From Rhodopirellula sp. SM50 (GTDB lineage Bacteria > Planctomycetota > Planctomycetia > Pirellulales > Pirellulaceae): DNA of 64,000 nucleotides. The DNA is taken from positions 1 through 64,000 of the forward strand of contig NZ_NTFY01000022.1 of assembly GCF_002289565.1 (NCBI RefSeq). The letters are read 5' to 3'. The notes under the pieces were generated by a model, which saw only the letters and a program-made list of their open reading frames with translations, made no database searches and had not been told where the DNA came from. Of the stretch, positions 8,901 to 17,771 are shown piece after piece. Position 1 is the first letter of the stretch. The number at the start of each line of letters is the position of its first letter. The translations under genes and the position numbers were made by a program.

Positions 8901-9412
8901 ATGTGCAGTTCCGTAACCTGCCGATTTCTCTGGCGGTCTTTTCCGGAATCCCCGTCGCCTTTGCCGGTGGGATGATTCTGGTCGCGTGGATGCAGGTCGA
9001 ACTCAATACCGCGGTTTGGGTCGGCTTCATCGCGCTGTTCGGGTTGGCGGTCGATGACGGGGTGGTGATGGCGACCTACGTCCATCAATTGCTCCAAAAA
9101 CGTCGGATCACCAGCGTCCAGGAGATCCGCGACACGGTTTACGAAGCAGGGCTTAAACGTATTCGCCCCTGCGTGATGACCACCGTCACGACGCTGGCGG
9201 CGTTGATCCCCGTCATGATCGCCGATGGACGCGGTGCCGATGTGGCCCGCGCGATGGCGATCCCCGTTTTCGGCGGCATGTTGGTCGAACCCTTCACGTC
9301 GTTCATCGTGCCAACACTCTATTGCGGCTACCTGGAACTGAAGATGCGTTTCGGCCTGGAGGATGAACTTTGGCAGGGCGACACAGGCGAGCGTGATACA
9401 ATGGGCCATTGA
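5918..9412 (+). CDS. cusA: CusA/CzcA-family heavy-metal RND efflux pump
   Basis: Inner-membrane proton-driven pump that exports metal ions through the CusB-like adaptor and an outer-membrane channel. About 1164 residues. Typical features are the N-terminal transmembrane helix with PIDAIPNVGENQVIV and PWPGRSPKDIEDQVTYPL, the TM4 relay segment GTMVDMGIIVSENIYQNL with Asp and Glu, the second-half porter domain, and C-terminal VWVGFIALFGLAVDDGVVMATY. An extra hydrophobic stretch at about residues 511-567 (LTALLVALALAMLSAALAHF, then WIVTVVMAGAGFAMGW) adds transmembrane segments between the two halves. The ATG at 5918 has a strong ribosome-binding site (AGGGGAGGA, 5901-5909) and begins at the conserved MLNLLIRFCVREP. 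It overlaps the end of the four-helix-bundle gene by 8 nt. Confidence 0.92.
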   Translation: MLNLLIRFCVREPWLVVLVAIGSSVAGWFAYQTVPIDAIPNVGENQVIVLTPWPGRSPKDIEDQVTYPLSVSLLAVPGAESVRGKSMFGYSFVQVTFKDDVDFYWARSRVSEQLGTAASQLPDGVVPQLGPDATGLGQIYYYTLTPPPGGMGLAELRSLQDFVIKYELQSVEGVSEVASIGGYVRQYQIDVDPDKLRFHNVSLDKLATAVKGSNLDVGAKTVESTGMEYIVRGKGFLGSEGGQGDAIRDIEETVIVQRDGVPVHVRDVASVQLGPDFRRGALDYNGAEAVGGVVVMRYGENPREVIDRVKAKIATIEPALKGVKIHGVYDRSGLIDETVATLTQALRDEILITAVIILLFLLHVRSSIVVAICLPAAVLMSFIAMHLVGVGSNIMSLAGIAIAIGTMVDMGIIVSENIYQNLAEWEQGDRTRSRSEVLYDATIEVAPAVVTAVTTTIVSFLPVFFLTGRDYRLFSPLAYTKTFAIAMAMLTAVTMVPALSRLLLKSSRYHKLTALLVALALAMLSAALAHFLWGNELAAHLGLQQWIVTVVMAGAGFAMGWQLMRERIRPIDEIPTSRFVRWIYAARLRQALRHKAIALSFPALLLVFGVGAYVGLPTVMRPIERAAASLGVDLNALPGYVDAKHLFTGLQSDDWIALDEGSWFYMPTLYPAASFSQAMQVLQTQDVLIGQIPEVKDVLGKIGRVESALDPAPAAMVETYVMLKPESEWRDGVTARQIWDEINRVATLPGVTPASALQPIEGRVVMLQSGIKAPMAIRIYGDDLQILATAAMAVSAQLKKSPYVNSGTVNPDIVLGKPYVEFSVDREAASRYGMSASMVNEVIETALGGMNLIKTVEGRERYPVRLRYNRDLRERIDGLSRLPVVTQSGAVVPLEKLASLETTWGPGAINSENGRLIAHVAFMTNGSVGDLESVAAIEEQLRQAQALPESNPNRLSLPTGYSLEAVGSFRNQIEANRRLMWIIPVVMGINLLLIYVQFRNLPISLAVFSGIPVAFAGGMILVAWMQVELNTAVWVGFIALFGLAVDDGVVMATYVHQLLQKRRITSVQEIRDTVYEAGLKRIRPCVMTTVTTLAALIPVMIADGRGADVARAMAIPVFGGMLVEPFTSFIVPTLYCGYLELKMRFGLEDELWQGDTGERDTMGH

Positions 9413-9504
9413 ACCCATTTCACGCCGTGATATCTTCTGTGTTCGGAGACAGTTGCCCGATCGCAACGATTTCAAACGCTTCACCAGCTACGGGATGAAC
9501 TCTT

Positions 9505-10086
9505 ATGATGCTTCGCATCTTGGCTTTGATCAGCTTGTTCGTGGCCGTCTCGACCGCCAACGCCCATCCCGGTCACTCGCATGGATTCGGCGGCGCCGTT
9601 GAGACCGGGATCGCGCACCCTTGGACCGGAATCGATCACCTGATCGCGATGGTCTTGGTCGGGGTGATGGCGACGCAATGCGGGCCGCGTCGCTGGAGTC
9701 TTCCGTTGTTGTTTTGCTGCTCGATGGCGGTCGCGAGCCTAGTCGGGCAAGCAATCGGACCGATTTCCCGGCTGGATCTTGGCCTCGCCATCACGTTGAT
9801 CGCGTTGGGAGTCTGCCTGGTCCGTCGTTCCCACCACGCGATGGTCCCCACCATCGTCACCCTCTGCGGCAGCTTGCATGGGTTTGCCCACGGCGCCGGA
9901 TGGGGCGCGGGCGATGTCTCGATGCAATACCTTGCCGGCGTGGTCCTGGGGACCACCGCGCTGCATCTGGTCGGCATGGGAATCGGAACTGCATTCAACC
10001 GGACAACGTTTCGATCAACCTGGGTTCGTGGGACCGGCACGATCGCCTGCGCCGTCGGTATCGCATTGCTCCTTGGCACCGTTTGA
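9505..10086 (+). CDS. hupE: HupE/UreJ-family metal permease
   Basis: About 193 residues with a signal peptide ending at NAHPGHSHG, the hallmark His motif of HupE/UreJ proteins. Then come HPWTGIDHLIAMVLVGVMA and about six hydrophobic segments, with further conserved His and Gly positions in GSLHGFAHGAGWG. The family is linked to nickel or cobalt uptake in hydrogenase and urease clusters, but neither enzyme is nearby. Here it sits about 90 bp after cusA and just before a CobW GTPase, so a role in handling a divalent metal, perhaps supply balancing the efflux pump, is inferred. The first of two adjacent ATG codons is used as the start. Confidence 0.85.
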   Translation: MMLRILALISLFVAVSTANAHPGHSHGFGGAVETGIAHPWTGIDHLIAMVLVGVMATQCGPRRWSLPLLFCCSMAVASLVGQAIGPISRLDLGLAITLIALGVCLVRRSHHAMVPTIVTLCGSLHGFAHGAGWGAGDVSMQYLAGVVLGTTALHLVGMGIGTAFNRTTFRSTWVRGTGTIACAVGIALLLGTV

Positions 10087-10110
10087 CCAGACCACTCAGC
10101 AAGTGGCGTA

Positions 10111-10150
10111 AGCTTCCAGCTTGCGAATCCGCGAGCTTCCAGCTTGCGAA
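10111..10150 (+). repeat. Direct repeat of AGCTTCCAGCTTGCGA
   Basis: Two copies at 10111-10126 and 10134-10149, separated by 7 bp, in the short gap between hupE and the CobW gene. Each copy contains an internal AGCTTCCAGCT partial palindrome. It lies just upstream of the CobW start, so it would be transcribed in the leader. Confidence 0.7.
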
Positions 10151-10176
10151 ACCCTTCCTACCCAGCGATAGCGACG

Positions 10177-11277
10177 ATGACGTCTCCCATTCGATTTATC
10201 ATGATCGGCGGCTTCCTCGGCGCCGGCAAAACCACCTTGATTTCCGGCTTGGCGCGGCATTACCAGGAGCAGGGGAAACATGTCTGCGTGGTGACCAACG
10301 ACCAGGCCGCCGGTTTGGTCGACACGGAACTGCTTCGCAGCCAAGGTCTGAATGTCAACGAAGTGGCCGGGTCATGTTTTTGTTGCAATTTCCATGGCTT
10401 GACCGACGCCATCGAAGCCTTCGAAACCCATCAGCGGCCTGACATCATCCTCGCCGAGCCGGTCGGCAGTTGCACCGACCTGATCGCCACGATTGCGATC
10501 CCGATGATGGAGCAACTCGGTGAGAAGTTTGTTCACAGTCCCTACGCGGTGATTCTGAAACCGAGTCACGGTCTGAAGATTTTGACCGATGGTCAGGGGC
10601 GAGGTTTTTCGGAAAAGGCCGAATACATCTTTCGCAAGCAACTCGAAGAGTCCGAGTTGATTTTGATCAACCGGATCGATGAATTGACTTCACAGCAGCA
10701 AACCCTGTTGCGGGACTGTGTCGAAGAACAATATCCCGGTCGGCCGGTGATTTTTCTTTCCGCCAAGACCGGCGAAAACTTGGAGACGGTTTGCCAGTCG
10801 CTGGCCGGTGACGCGGCGGCGCGTGAGCAGTTGATGGACGTTGATTATGACGTCTACGCCGAAGGGGAAGCGGAGTTGGGTTGGCTCAATGCGACCGTCT
10901 CCTTGACCTGCAGTGATCCAATGTCGATCGATGGTGTCGTCATGCGGATCGTCGACTTGATTCGAACGCGTCTGGAAAGGCGCGATGCCGAACCGGCGCA
11001 CTTGAAGGTCTTCTGTTCCTCCGGCGATGCGGTCGGCGTCGCCAATCTGGTCAGCAGCGACACTGCGACGACACTCTCGGTCGCATCGCAAGCCGAGGGC
11101 ACGGCGTTGACGCTGATCATCAACGCCCGTGTCAGTCTGGCTCCCGACGCTCTGCAGGAATCCGTCGCCAGCGCTGTCGATGCCTTGGCCGCCGAGTTCG
11201 CCGCAGCGGCCGAGATGAGATCAGTGGAAAGTTTTCGTCCCGGACGTCCCGTGCCGACCTACCGCGCTGGGACATAG
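10177..11277 (+). CDS. CobW/COG0523-family GTP-binding metallochaperone
   Basis: About 366 residues. The N-terminal G domain has the P-loop GGFLGAGKTTLISG near residue 10, the metal-binding CxCC motif (GSCFCCNF), and a guanine-specificity region LILINRIDEL, where the usual NKxD reads NRID. The C-terminal half (about 230-366) replaces the usual CobW_C domain with a diverged segment (HLKVFCSSGDAVGVANLVSS). COG0523 proteins load zinc, cobalt or nickel into target proteins. Its position after hupE suggests a paired uptake and chaperone function. The ATG at 10177 starts directly before the beta strand leading into the P-loop; an upstream in-frame ATG at 10144 would read through the repeat. It ends 4 bp before a convergent gene. 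Confidence 0.85.
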   Translation: MTSPIRFIMIGGFLGAGKTTLISGLARHYQEQGKHVCVVTNDQAAGLVDTELLRSQGLNVNEVAGSCFCCNFHGLTDAIEAFETHQRPDIILAEPVGSCTDLIATIAIPMMEQLGEKFVHSPYAVILKPSHGLKILTDGQGRGFSEKAEYIFRKQLEESELILINRIDELTSQQQTLLRDCVEEQYPGRPVIFLSAKTGENLETVCQSLAGDAAAREQLMDVDYDVYAEGEAELGWLNATVSLTCSDPMSIDGVVMRIVDLIRTRLERRDAEPAHLKVFCSSGDAVGVANLVSSDTATTLSVASQAEGTALTLIINARVSLAPDALQESVASAVDALAAEFAAAAEMRSVESFRPGRPVPTYRAGT

Positions 11278-11281
11278 TTTA

Positions 11282-11989
11282 TCAATCCGACAGTTGCTTG
11301 AGAAAAATGTCTTTGAACTGCACCGTCATCGGCTGACCGGAACGTAGTTGTAATCCCAGGATTCCTTCTAAATCGGAGTGCCCTTCTTCTTTGTCGATCA
11401 ATTCGGAACAGAGTTCGCCATTGATACGGAGCGTGATGTGTCGGCCCTTGGCGGTGATGTGGTAGTCATTCCATTGGCCCGCCGGTTTCATGGTCGCTTG
11501 GGTACCCAAGTCGGTCGCCGTCCGTTTGCCGGAAGCATCGATCACGGTCCGCTGGCCGTTGGCGGTCAACAACTCGGGGCCTTGCCGCGAATGGATTTCG
11601 TCGCAAACGCCTCCAAGGTATGGCCCGCTCTGGTAGATGTCCGCCTGGTATCCGACCGCCAGACCGTCAGGTCTGATTTTGCTTCGGAACTGGACTCCCG
11701 AATTGCATCCGTTGCCGGTCACCCGGAACTTGAGCTTGACTTCGAAATCGCTGACGTCGCCGCCCTGCCAGACCAGAAACTGATTCGAGGTGCAAGGGTG
11801 CTCGGGCGTCGATTGGCCCGTGATCGCGCCCTCCCGCACCGACCAGTAACTCATGTCGAGCGCCTTCCAACCGTCTAGGGTTTGACCGTCAAAAATCGAC
11901 TTAAACCCGTCCGCGGGGCAAGCTCCGGCGGAGAGCACGACAGAAACGATCAAAGCGAAAAATGAAAGGTGCAACGGTGTCTTTGTCAT
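11282..11989 (-). CDS. Secreted DUF1080 (3-keto-disaccharide hydrolase-type) protein
   Basis: 235 residues. The signal peptide is at about 1-27 (MTKTPLHLSFFALIVSVVLS...CPADG). The DUF1080 concanavalin-like sandwich follows: FKSIFDGQTLDGWKALDMSY, WSVREGAITGQ, DFEVKLKFRVTGNGCNSGVQ, GYQADIYQSG and QWNDYHITAKGRHITLRING, ending in a final strand VQFKDIFLKQL. This is the full single-domain length for the family. DUF1080 is greatly expanded in planctomycetes and some members cleave 3-keto-glycosides; the substrate here is unknown. It is convergent with the CobW gene with almost no gap, and may share a promoter region with the gene at 12020-12910 on the same strand. Confidence 0.85.
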   Translation of the reverse strand: MTKTPLHLSFFALIVSVVLSAGACPADGFKSIFDGQTLDGWKALDMSYWSVREGAITGQSTPEHPCTSNQFLVWQGGDVSDFEVKLKFRVTGNGCNSGVQFRSKIRPDGLAVGYQADIYQSGPYLGGVCDEIHSRQGPELLTANGQRTVIDASGKRTATDLGTQATMKPAGQWNDYHITAKGRHITLRINGELCSELIDKEEGHSDLEGILGLQLRSGQPMTVQFKDIFLKQLSD

Positions 11990-12019
11990 GATTTTTAGAG
12001 AGTGCGAGGTAGCTGGCGA

Positions 12020-12910
12020 TTACAGCGCGACATGCAAAATCCACGGCTCGAAACGTCTCGTTGTCGCATCGGGTGGCTTTACGGGTGAAAGATAGAGCTT
12101 GCCTTCACGGACGACCGTTCGCAACAAGATTACTTCGGAACGCCCCTGGTTTGTTTCGTAGTAGCACAAGATGGTGCGGCGGTCGTCGGCTAGCTGAATG
12201 TTGCGAATCCCATAGACCGGTCGCATCTGAAGTTGGAAGTCGCCGTCAAGCAATCCATGTTGTTGCAGATAACTGGGGTCAAAGTAACCGCGTAACGATG
12301 GGACGTTTTCTTCGGCATGCCGCCGCCGCATCGCGACGCAGAATCCTTTGGCAAACGCGGACAACTGTGATTCCGTCGGCTGCTCCCGATTGCCAATGCC
12401 GAATGGAACATCAGAGGTCTGTGGCATCGGCTGGCGGCGGTATCCCACCAGGTAGCGTTCTGAACCTCTTGGCGATTTAAAATTCTTCGGAAATGTCTTT
12501 CCGGATAGATCGTAACAAACACGCATCGCATCGGGACCTTTGATCTCAAAGATCGCCAGAATGGTCTTTCCCTTGTTGGGGCCGGAGTGACTGCGGATCG
12601 TCATTCGCATGGGGGTGACGCTCTCGTCCAGCGTGAAGGTCCCCTTGTCCGAGTGATTTTCCCCTTCGACCGTGACTTCGTACTGGTCGTCTTCGATCCT
12701 CAGCGTGATCGCCTCAAGCGCAGGCGGCGGCAACAGAACGCCACTCATCATTGCACCTTTCGGTTTCCAAACGCCGTCGTGCTGGAAATCTGATACCGCT
12801 TGTGAGGATTCAGCACCGCTGGGTGACTGCCCGTCGTCGTCGGCAACCGTGCGAGTCGCAATCAGGCTAAGCAGCAAAGCGGGGAACAGCAGCGGTGACC
12901 GGTGGCGCAT
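12020..12910 (-). CDS. Secreted protein with TIGR03067-like domain, function unknown
   Basis: 296 residues. A signal peptide covers about 1-23 (LLFPALLLSLIATRTVADDD). Residues about 43-150 fit the planctomycete TIGR03067 lipocalin-like domain: GVWKPKGAMMSG, ITLRIEDDQYEVTVEGE, GTFTLDESVTPMRMTIRS, KTILAIFEIKGPDAMRVCYD and an F-x-SPRGSE finish. The C-terminal half (about 160-296) is unassigned, with a mixed alpha/beta look (YGIRNIQLADDRRTILCYYE). The stop lies about 30 bp from the start of the DUF1080 gene, so the two are probably co-transcribed. No catalytic motif was recognised. Confidence 0.7.
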   Translation of the reverse strand: MRHRSPLLFPALLLSLIATRTVADDDGQSPSGAESSQAVSDFQHDGVWKPKGAMMSGVLLPPPALEAITLRIEDDQYEVTVEGENHSDKGTFTLDESVTPMRMTIRSHSGPNKGKTILAIFEIKGPDAMRVCYDLSGKTFPKNFKSPRGSERYLVGYRRQPMPQTSDVPFGIGNREQPTESQLSAFAKGFCVAMRRRHAEENVPSLRGYFDPSYLQQHGLLDGDFQLQMRPVYGIRNIQLADDRRTILCYYETNQGRSEVILLRTVVREGKLYLSPVKPPDATTRRFEPWILHVAL

Positions 12911-13009
12911 TTTCTAATTGGCGGGCAAGGGGAAAGAGACGGTAGATTCACGGTATTTTACCATTCCAGCTGAACCGCTTGGCGGTTCGTCGCCCTGGCC
13001 GTCGGATCG

Positions 13010-14617
<1,608 letters not shown>

Positions 14618-14652
14618 CCAAACGTGTCGGCGGGATGGGGATAGTCCCTGAC

Positions 14653-15306
14653 ATGACGTTCATCACTCAAAAAACCAAGCTCATCGATTGCTCATCGACC
14701 CGACAACCCTATCGTGAGTTGTTCATCGTCGAAGGTGATTCGGCGTCCAAGGCCGTCGCGCGCGTGCGTGACCAGCGGTTTCAGGCCGTGTTGCCGATGC
14801 AAGGCAAACCGATGAACGCGACGAAAGCGTCCGATGCCTCGGTGCGGAAAAATCAGTGGTACGCCGCACTGATCGATGCATTGGGGACGGGCTGGCACGC
14901 CGAAGATCTGGCGGCGTTAAGGTATGATCGCATCCTGTTCTTGTTTGACCCCGACGCGGACGGAATTCACTGCGGCGCGTTGATGCTGATGTTCTTCGAC
15001 GTCTACTTGCGGGCGCTGCTGGATGCCAACCGCGTCTCGCTGGTCAAATCACCGTTGTTCGAAATCCGCGCTCGCGGATACGCCGACACGCTGCATGCCT
15101 ACAGTGAAGACCACCTGCAGCGGATCCGTACGGTGCTCGATGAAAAAAACATCGTCCATCGCCATCAGCGCTACCGCGGGCTGGCAAGCCTGAGCGAGAC
15201 CACGTTGAAAGAACTCTGCGTCGACCCGAATTCCAGAACCGCTTACTTGCTTCGACACAGCGACGCCTTGGCCGCCCGATCCGTTTTTGGGCCCCAGCGG
15301 CATTGA
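14653..15306 (+). CDS. Stand-alone TOPRIM protein resembling the C-terminal part of GyrB/ParE
   Basis: About 217 residues. It starts with a GyrB-like lead (KLIDCSSTRQPYRELFIVEG), followed by the TOPRIM Glu motif EGDSASKAVARVRDQRFQAV and GKPMNA. The acidic DxD motif is kept in LFLFDPDADGIHCGALMLMF. The C-terminal LYS-like tail of GyrB follows (QRYRGLASLSETTLKELCVD, compare RYKGLGEM in GyrB). The ATPase, transducer and most of the tail are missing, so it cannot act as a normal type II topoisomerase subunit. The acidic residues are intact, which argues against simple decay. It follows the nitrilase gene by 35 bp. The ATG at 14653 is preferred; ATG 14635 is an alternative. Role unknown. Confidence 0.8.
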   Translation: MTFITQKTKLIDCSSTRQPYRELFIVEGDSASKAVARVRDQRFQAVLPMQGKPMNATKASDASVRKNQWYAALIDALGTGWHAEDLAALRYDRILFLFDPDADGIHCGALMLMFFDVYLRALLDANRVSLVKSPLFEIRARGYADTLHAYSEDHLQRIRTVLDEKNIVHRHQRYRGLASLSETTLKELCVDPNSRTAYLLRHSDALAARSVFGPQRH

Positions 15307-15361
15307 GAGGGAAGGGCTGTCGTTTCCCTGGATGCGGGCTGAAGGCCCATACCGTTAAGTG

Positions 15362-15685
15362 AAACGAGTATCAGCCGTTTGGCGCGAGCCTACGAACACC
15401 CGAGCAGACGGGCCCGGACGCTGGCGCGAACCGGCTGATGTCAAACGAGTATCAGCCGTTTGGCGCGAGCCTACGGGCATCCGAGCGCACGGGCCCGGAC
15501 GCTGGCGCGAACCGGCTGATCTCAAACGAGTATCAGCCGTTTGGCGCGAGACTACGGGCACCCGAGCGCACGGGCCCGGACGCTGGCGCGAACCGGCTGA
15601 TCTCAAACGATTATCAGCCGTTTGGCGCGAACCTACGGGCATCCGAGCACACGGGCCCGGACGCTGGCGCGAACCGGCTGATACC
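15362..15685. repeat. Four 81-bp tandem repeats with internal inverted arms
   Basis: Units start at 15362, 15443, 15524 and 15605, each exactly 81 bp, with a fifth partial unit from 15686. Each unit begins with AAACGAGTATCAGCCGTTTG and ends with GCGCGAACCGGCTGAT; TCAGCCG near the start and CGGCTGA near the end can pair. Unit-to-unit differences are a few bases. Because 81 is 27 codons, all frames stay open across the array, but nothing suggests it is translated. 15686-15942 shows no gene. Confidence 0.95.
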
Positions 15686-15942
15686 AAACGAGCGTCAGCC
15701 GCGATCGAGCGTCTCGTTCCGCGACGATACCCACCTGGATGGGAGGTCGGGGGCCATGCTTTAGAGGCGCCGCGCCGCCTTTGCAGGGGTTTAGCGGGTT
15801 CTCAATTTACATTATTCCCATCAGGCTGTATCATGAGAGGGCCGGGTGTGACACAGGGGCACAGACGCAAGGGGCATCGGCTGCTGATCTTGCCGGAACA
15901 GTGCGGTTCCAAACGACCGTTTTCGCGAATTCAGCTGGAGGG

Positions 15943-15981
15943 AATTAAAACTCGCATCCGAGTCGGGGCAGCTCGGATGCG
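15943..15981 (-). terminator. Predicted intrinsic terminator for the mch operon
   Basis: A perfect 10-bp stem, CGCATCCGAG at 15953-15962 paired with CTCGGATGCG at 15972-15981, with a 9-nt loop. Read on the minus strand it is followed by AGTTTTAATT (15952-15943). It lies about 90 bp downstream of the minus-strand stop at 16071. Confidence 0.65.
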
Positions 15982-16070
15982 GGGCCTCCTAAAACTCTCA
16001 GTGCCCATCTTCTTCTCAAGATGAATCCTGGGCGACGGCCAAAGGCTTCCCTCCCCCGCGAGATCCCGAA

Positions 16071-17771
16071 TCAGCGAAGTTCGGCGGCGAGTTTTTCGCG
16101 AAAGATCTTACTGTTGTGTCGGATATCGACAGGCAACGGTTCGTCGCGGATGATCACTTCTTGGATGGTTCGCGTGATCGGGTTTCTTGCGGCCAGATCC
16201 AACAGTTCCGCCACCAGCCGTTCGGATTCCTGCTCGGACTTCGGCCAATGTTCGCGGATCGGTTCGATTAACATCACGGGGGTTTGGTTTCCCGGCTCAC
16301 CGCGTCCGACGAGCGCGGATCGATAGACATGCGGGTGGGCATTGAAGATCGCTTCGCAGGGGACGGTAAACCAGGTACGGTTGCTGCCACGCACGCGATG
16401 TGCTTTGCGGCCGCAGAACCAAAACCGATCTCGTGAGTCGAGGTAGCCGACGTCGCCCATGCGATGCCAGACGGTGTCGCCGTCGATGACTTTGTGCATC
16501 GAATTTTGATCGCTGCGGACGACATATTTACGCGTCACCATGGGGCCGGAAACCATCAGTTCGCCGATCTTCTGGGTTGGCAATGCGCGGGTTTGTTCGA
16601 TCGTCTCGATGGGGCCGTCATCGATTTCGATGACCTTCCACTGGACGCCTTGAAAGCGAGTGCCGACGCAAACGCCCTTGCCCTTGGTCGCCGCCGGGCC
16701 TGTTTCGGCGATCACCTCGCGCGATTCGATCGACGCGATCGGCAGCGCTTCGGTCGCGCCGTAGGGCGTAAAGATTTCGCCTTCTTCGGCGATCAACTCA
16801 CGCAGCTTGGCCATCGTCGACGCGGGGACGGGGGCACCGGCCGAGAGCACGCGTCGCAGCGTGGGGAAGGGACGTTGAACGCCGTGATCGTTGCACCACC
16901 GCACGACGGTATTCCAAAGTGCGGGCGAGCCGAAGGCCTGGTCGATTTCCCATTGCGCGGCGGCTTCGATCAGGCGTCGCGGATCGACGTCGGCCGGGCG
17001 TGTGGGATCCATATCGGGAATCACGGTGGTCACGCCCATCACGGCATCGAACAACCCGAACAGTGGAAAACACGCCAGGTCGCGTGATCCGCGGTGGATG
17101 TCATAACGTTCGCGGATGCGATCGATTTGCGCATGGAACGTTCCGTGGCTATACAAGACACCCTTGGGTGGCCCGGTGCTGCCGGTGGTGAAAATGATCG
17201 CCGCGGGATCGGGGCGATTGATGATCGGCAACTCCAGCGTCTGTCGCGACTCTGCATTGCCTTCGAACGTTGCTCCACGGCCCAATTGGATGATCTGGTC
17301 AAGCGTTTTGCCGCCCCAGAAATAACGTCGGCCAAGCGTGACGTTCCAGCTGGCCGCGGGAAAACGGTGTCGCAGCAACGTGCGGATCGCCTGCGCTTTG
17401 GGAATCCCCACAAATCCGTCAGGTCTGGCGTCGGACAAGCATTGCACCAGGTGTTTGCGGCCGATCCCCGGATCGATCAACACCACGATCGCGCCGGCTT
17501 TCAACAGTGCAAAGACCAGTTCGATGAATTGACCGCCGAAGGGCACCAGCATCGCCAACCGCATTCCCGGACGGATTCCCCAGGCGACCAAGCCCCGCGC
17601 GATCAAATCGGTGCGCTCGTCAAGATTCTGAAACGTCGTCAAGGCATAGTTACGGGGCCCGTCCTCGGCCGGCGGTCCACTCGGTTCGGCAATCGCGATC
17701 GCTCCGGGGGTCAACGCAGCGATGATGCGAAGCCGCGAGGCGACGTTTCCGTCGCGAACTTCTGTGCTCAT
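16071..17771 (-). CDS. OleC-like adenylate-forming (AMP-dependent) synthetase/ligase
   Basis: 566 residues. ANL-superfamily signatures are present: the P-loop IIFTTGSTGPPKGVLYSHG, YGATEALPIAS, the D-containing MGDVGYLDSRDRFWFCGRK, and a C-terminal catalytic Lys in DIRHNSKIFREKLAAEL. Overall it is closest in feel to OleC enzymes (beta-lactone synthetase of long-chain olefin synthesis), often annotated in planctomycetes as peptide synthase or fatty-acid-CoA ligase. No oleA, oleB or oleD lies nearby. Its start overlaps the stop of the ATP-grasp gene (ATGA at 17768-17771), making it the last gene of an mch operon, followed by a predicted terminator. The functional link to C1 metabolism is unclear. 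Confidence 0.8.
   Translation of the reverse strand: MSTEVRDGNVASRLRIIAALTPGAIAIAEPSGPPAEDGPRNYALTTFQNLDERTDLIARGLVAWGIRPGMRLAMLVPFGGQFIELVFALLKAGAIVVLIDPGIGRKHLVQCLSDARPDGFVGIPKAQAIRTLLRHRFPAASWNVTLGRRYFWGGKTLDQIIQLGRGATFEGNAESRQTLELPIINRPDPAAIIFTTGSTGPPKGVLYSHGTFHAQIDRIRERYDIHRGSRDLACFPLFGLFDAVMGVTTVIPDMDPTRPADVDPRRLIEAAAQWEIDQAFGSPALWNTVVRWCNDHGVQRPFPTLRRVLSAGAPVPASTMAKLRELIAEEGEIFTPYGATEALPIASIESREVIAETGPAATKGKGVCVGTRFQGVQWKVIEIDDGPIETIEQTRALPTQKIGELMVSGPMVTRKYVVRSDQNSMHKVIDGDTVWHRMGDVGYLDSRDRFWFCGRKAHRVRGSNRTWFTVPCEAIFNAHPHVYRSALVGRGEPGNQTPVMLIEPIREHWPKSEQESERLVAELLDLAARNPITRTIQEVIIRDEPLPVDIRHNSKIFREKLAAELR

Noticed and set aside
15362-15685. CRISPR array
   Set aside because: Units are contiguous with no unique spacers, and no cas genes were seen. 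The same applies to the arrays at 46.6 and 57.1-57.4 kb.
15359-16024. Open frame across the 81-bp tandem array
   Set aside because: 81 is divisible by 3, so all frames stay open in any such array; no ribosome-binding site or recognisable protein.
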